Shown one piece after another: positions 14,829 to 17,411 of a stretch of DNA of 17,411 nucleotides. The position numbers and the translations under genes were made by a program. The DNA is from JAAYYF01 sp040255585. GTDB lineage: Bacteria; Deinococcota; Deinococci; Deinococcales; Trueperaceae. The notes beneath the pieces are model-generated. The model had not been told where the DNA came from, made no database searches, and saw only the letters and a program-made list of their open reading frames with translations. The stretch's first letter is position 1, and each line of letters opens with the position of its first letter. The stretch covers positions 1 through 17,411 of the forward strand of contig JBDZVI010000064.1 in NCBI GenBank assembly GCA_040255585.1, read 5' to 3'.

Positions 14829-14857
14829 ATCGCCTCCTAAGCAACCACGGCTGAGTG

Positions 14858-14870
14858 CCACCGACGGTGG
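14858..14870 (-). promoter_or_regulatory. palindrome in the lipoprotein leader
   Basis: CCACCG-A-CGGTGG (14858-14870) is a perfect 6-bp inverted repeat 30 bases upstream of the lipoprotein start codon. Outer bases GCAACCAC and GTGGTAGC could pair instead. It may be an operator or an mRNA structure; no clear promoter boxes could be placed around it. Confidence 0.3.
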
Positions 14871-14984
14871 TAGCAACGCTGCAGATTGCGTGGAAGCTCA
14901 GGGTAGGAGAGGGGGTATTAGCAGATGCTTAAAGGCTGGCGTTCGATCGAACAGCGCTGAAGCCAAGCGGTCCTGAAGGTCCTT

Positions 14985-15149
14985 GTGCCCGAGACGGTCG
15001 ACACGCGCCGCCGGATGAGCGCCTGCTTCGTGCGGACGCTTACGATCGCGTCGCGCGGGGTGGCGGGCCTGGTGAAGTGCTGCATGGACCAGTGCGTCCC
15101 GGTGTCGGCCCCGCAGCGTCGTCCGAGATGCCTGCAAAATGGAAGATGA
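14985..15149 (+). pseudogene. possible ribbon-helix-helix antitoxin-like short frame or relic
   Basis: Reading from GTG 14985 (the frame opens at 14961) gives VPETVDTRRRMSACFVRTLT and then IASRGVAGLVKCCMDQCVP. The opening VPE-x-x-x-x-R-R-M and a later GLV helix resemble the strand-helix-helix of small RHH DNA-binding proteins or antitoxins. There is no ribosome site, the C-terminus (APQRRPRCLQNGR) looks random, and it runs into the 23-bp repeats. If real it is probably degraded; I rate it low. Confidence 0.22.
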
Positions 15150-15199
15150 AGAGCCTTCAAAATGTAAAGTGTAAAACCTGCAAAATGTAAAGTCTGCGT
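15131..15199 (+). repeat. three 23-bp direct repeats before the ATPase gene
   Basis: Units begin at 15131, 15154 and 15177, exactly 23 bp apart, each opening CCTGCAAAATG or CCTTCAAAATG. The core CAAAATGTAAAGT is identical in units 2 and 3 (15158-15170 and 15181-15193) and diverged in unit 1 (CAAAATGGAAGAT). The A-rich repeats stand out from the GC-rich surroundings. They end 4 bases before the predicted -10 box, so they cover the -35 region. Binding sites for a regulator, possibly the ATPase's own product, are the likeliest reading. Confidence 0.75.
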
Positions 15200-15203
15200 G
15201 GAC

Positions 15204-15209
15204 TATGAT
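15204..15209 (+). promoter_or_regulatory. -10 box for a probably leaderless ATPase mRNA
   Basis: TATGAT (15204-15209) lies 6 bases before ATG 15216. A start of transcription about 7 bases after the box would coincide with this ATG, so the mRNA would lack a leader. There is no good -35 sequence; the repeat unit occupies that place. Confidence 0.5.
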
Positions 15210-15215
15210 GGGAGC

Positions 15216-16478
15216 ATGATGCCTGGGACGCAAGGTTCCTACCAGCCGAGAATCCTTGATGACCGGCTGCGCTCCCGCCTTCGGTCCACCGGCGCGGTCG
15301 TGATCGAGGGCGCCAAGGGCACAGGGAAGACCGCCACCGCGATCCAGGTAGCCAAGAGCCACGCGTACCTCGACACGGACATACGTTTGCGGGGCCTGCT
15401 CGAGATCGATCCGGCGCTGGTGCTCGAAGGCGCACGGCCGCGCCTACTCGACGAGTGGCAGGTCGCGCCAGAGTTGTGGAACTACGTGCGTAGAGCCGTT
15501 GACGAGGCGGGTGATCCAGGGCAGTTCGTCCTGACGGGTTCCGCGGTGCCTGTCGACGACCGTACGCGTCACTCCGGCGCCGGTCGGTTCTCGCGACTGC
15601 GCCTACGACCGCTCACGCTGTTCGAGACGGGCCACTCGACAGGCAGCGTCCCCCTGGCTGCGCTGTTCAGAGGCGAACCGGTAAGAAGCGCGGACTCCGA
15701 GCTCGGCCTGGCGGGCCTCGTTGGTCGGCTGGTGAGAGGCGGCTTACCTGGTGCCTTGAGGCTGGAGCCTACCGACGCTCGGCAGTTCAACCGTGACTAC
15801 CTTGACCAGATGTCGCGTATAGACATCGCGGGCGATGGCCGCCGCCCCGACCACGACCCGCATAGAGTGTTTGCTCTGTTGCGCTCCCTAGCACGCAACA
15901 CGGCCACCGAAGCCAGGGTGGCGACGCTCGTGTCCGACTTGTCCGGCGACGACGGTGCGTCTACCCGGCCCACCATCAACGCGTACCTTGACTCGCTCCG
16001 GCGCGTGTTCATGCTGGAGGAACAGCCTGCCTGGTCCGCTGCGCTCCGGTCCTCGAAGCGTCTGCGAATGGCCCCGAAGCGTCACCTTGTGGACGCTGCC
16101 TTGGCCGTTGCCGCCCTAGACTCTGACGAGAACCGCCTGTTGCGCGACCCGCACACCCTCGGGCTCATCTTCGAGTCATTCGTCTACCAACACTTACTCG
16201 TCTACGGGGACGAACTGGATGCGACGGTCTACCACTACCGCGACAGCGGCGGTCTCGAGGCGGACGCCATCTTGCAAACGCCCTCAGGCGCCTGGATTGC
16301 GGTCCAGGTCAAGCTCGGCCACCGGCAGGTCGACGAGGCGGCGGCGAACCTCTTACGGGTCCGAGCTTCCGTCGTAGCCGAGCCCCCCGCGGCGCTGGTC
16401 GTGATCACACCAACCGGGTACGCGTACACGAGGCCTGATGGCGTCAGTGTTGTGCCTCTGGCGCATCTGGGTCCGTGA
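15216..16478 (+). CDS. AAA-type ATPase with DUF4143 and PD-(D/E)XK-like C-terminus
   Basis: A 420-residue ATP-binding protein of the DUF4143 group. Walker A is GAKGTGKT (residues 32-39), Walker B is LLDEWQ with D79-E80, and QFVLTGSAVP carries the sensor Ser/Thr region. A DNA-binding-type helical middle follows (NTATEARVATLVSDLSGDDG, then TINAYLDSLRRVFMLEEQPA). The C-terminus has a nuclease-fold signature, HYRDSGGLEAD with E348 and D350, then QVKLG with Q364 and K366, where active enzymes have E-x-K. The start at 15216 is set by the -10 box just upstream; GTG 15198 would add six residues and lie upstream of the likely transcript. These ATPases are widespread and of unknown function, often on mobile or defence-rich DNA. 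It converges on the next gene. Confidence 0.85.
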   Translation: MMPGTQGSYQPRILDDRLRSRLRSTGAVVIEGAKGTGKTATAIQVAKSHAYLDTDIRLRGLLEIDPALVLEGARPRLLDEWQVAPELWNYVRRAVDEAGDPGQFVLTGSAVPVDDRTRHSGAGRFSRLRLRPLTLFETGHSTGSVPLAALFRGEPVRSADSELGLAGLVGRLVRGGLPGALRLEPTDARQFNRDYLDQMSRIDIAGDGRRPDHDPHRVFALLRSLARNTATEARVATLVSDLSGDDGASTRPTINAYLDSLRRVFMLEEQPAWSAALRSSKRLRMAPKRHLVDAALAVAALDSDENRLLRDPHTLGLIFESFVYQHLLVYGDELDATVYHYRDSGGLEADAILQTPSGAWIAVQVKLGHRQVDEAAANLLRVRASVVAEPPAALVVITPTGYAYTRPDGVSVVPLAHLGP

Positions 16479-16501
16479 CCGGCGGCTGGGCTAGCCACCG
16501 G
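16479..16501. terminator. hairpin between convergent genes
   Basis: CCGGCGGCT (16479-16487) pairs with AGCCACCGG (16493-16501) with one mismatch and a 5-base loop, directly after the ATPase stop codon. The minus-strand gene ends 50 bases beyond, so it could serve both directions. No T-run is present. Confidence 0.4.
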
Positions 16502-16550
16502 GCCCTGCACCTGATACTCCCCTGAGCAGCCCGCACCACGCGCGATCGAC

Positions 16551-17411
16551 TCACTCCGCACTCGCCCACAACACGACCAAAGCGTCGACGAACCCATCAG
16601 TCCCACCGCCATGATCGACTTGCAGCACCACTCCGCCCGCCGGTGCGCGCAACGTTCGCGCGTCCGTCACCCAACCGAGCGCCCTGCTAGCCAGTTCGGC
16701 TGCGCTACGAGCCGACTCGACGGCAGCCACCAGCCGGGACCGCTCAGCCTGCCAGCGCATGGCGCCCTCGGAGGCCCGCGCGCGTGCCGCGTCCAGGTGC
16801 CGACTCGCCTCCGTCGCCTCCGCGCCCGGCCGAGCCCCAACCTCGACGAGCCGCCGAACGCGCTCCGCTTCACCCGCCGCCTCGGCCACGGCTCGCGCCC
16901 AGCCTGCCTGCTCCAGCGCCGCCACTTCCTCGGCGGAAGCCAAGGCTGCCTGGGCCGCGGCCAAGGCGCGTTCGGCCCGTGCCGCGGTGTCCTCGGCGCG
17001 TGCCAAGGCCTCCTCGTCATGGTGCCTGGCGATGACCTGCCCGGCCACGACCTCGTCGCCGACGCCCACGAGCAAAGCGTCCAGACCTGGCAGGCGCGGC
17101 AGCCGGATGGTGAACACGTGCCCCGGCTCCGGCGGTAGCTCGACGGGCGTCGGCGACGTTCCGGGCGCGTACTCTGCCCGCACGACGAGGCTCCCGCGCT
17201 CCACCACGGCCCGCGCGAGCACCGCCAGGTCGGCAGGCGCTGCGGAGCGCACCTGCGTCTCGCCCTTGATGACCTCGACGCGCCGCAGCCACCCGGCCAC
17301 AGCGGGCAGCTCGGGCGCGTCGCCGTGCAGGACGAGCGTGCCCGTCACGTATACGCGTAGCGCGCCGCGCGGCAGCGCCGCGAGGAGCTCCCCGACTGTG
17401 CGCCCACCCAC
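16551..17411 (-). CDS. coiled-coil adaptor-like protein with split lipoyl domain, N-terminus outside the window
   Basis: The 286 visible residues run off the right edge; the GTG at 17409-17411 may be internal. From the left of the protein: about 95 residues I do not recognise (GELLAALPRGALRVYVTGTL), a half lipoyl/biotinyl-like unit (VFTIRLPRLPGLDALLVGVG, then DEVVAGQVIARH), a long Ala/Glu/Arg coiled coil of about 110 residues, and a second half unit (TLRAPAGGVVLQVDHGGGTD). This split arrangement around a coiled coil is that of HlyD/MFP-type periplasmic adaptors of efflux pumps and ABC exporters. No membrane segment or signal peptide is in the visible part, so location is unknown. The adaptor call rests on architecture. 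Confidence 0.6.
   Translation of the reverse strand: MGGRTVGELLAALPRGALRVYVTGTLVLHGDAPELPAVAGWLRRVEVIKGETQVRSAAPADLAVLARAVVERGSLVVRAEYAPGTSPTPVELPPEPGHVFTIRLPRLPGLDALLVGVGDEVVAGQVIARHHDEEALARAEDTAARAERALAAAQAALASAEEVAALEQAGWARAVAEAAGEAERVRRLVEVGARPGAEATEASRHLDAARARASEGAMRWQAERSRLVAAVESARSAAELASRALGWVTDARTLRAPAGGVVLQVDHGGGTDGFVDALVVLWASAE

Noticed and set aside
15131..15199. Replication iterons.
   Set aside because: Three units only, placed on a promoter, with no replication initiator gene or DnaA boxes seen nearby.

Overview
The window is GC-rich bacterial DNA with densely packed genes, most of them on the + strand. Nothing in it fixes the taxon. The high GC, the leaderless-looking promoter before the DUF4143 ATPase gene and the gene mix would suit a Deinococcota (Truepera-like) lineage, but this is a guess.

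Region 1 (1-4389) is the end of a periplasmic PQQ-dependent alcohol oxidation operon. It holds a c-type cytochrome (cut by the window edge), a quinoprotein alcohol dehydrogenase with the Asp-Tyr-Asp signature of lanthanide-dependent enzymes, and a XoxJ/MoxJ-like periplasmic protein. This is the cytochrome/dehydrogenase/XoxJ trio of xox operons. The XoxJ-like protein is a natural fusion of the two binding-protein types normally linked to quinoprotein dehydrogenases.

Region 2 (5045-10996) is a transport cassette. A promoter overlapping two 13-bp palindromes drives an unusual regulator: a GntR winged helix, an FCD-like domain that has lost its metal-binding histidines, and a complete TAXI-type solute-binding domain without signal peptide. 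Its stop codon overlaps the start of a DppB-like permease. A DppC-like permease, an exported family 5 solute-binding protein and a glycerophosphodiester phosphodiesterase follow. No transporter ATPase is present. The likely job is uptake of a small organic ligand, perhaps a phosphodiester, under control of a cytoplasmic binding-protein sensor.

Region 3 (10997-12530) is gene-poor. It has a strong hairpin, a frameshifted fragment of a second xoxJ-like gene, a YbjN-like gene, and two of the three copies of an intergenic repeat built around the palindrome TGCAACGTACTCGTTGCA. The first copy lies downstream of the intact xoxJ-like gene, so the transport cassette is flanked on both sides by an xoxJ 3' end followed by the repeat.

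Region 4 (12484-17411) holds a large lipoprotein gene on the minus strand with its own terminator, a DUF4143-type AAA ATPase preceded by three 23-bp direct repeats, and the 3' part of a minus-strand gene for a coiled-coil protein resembling membrane-fusion adaptors.
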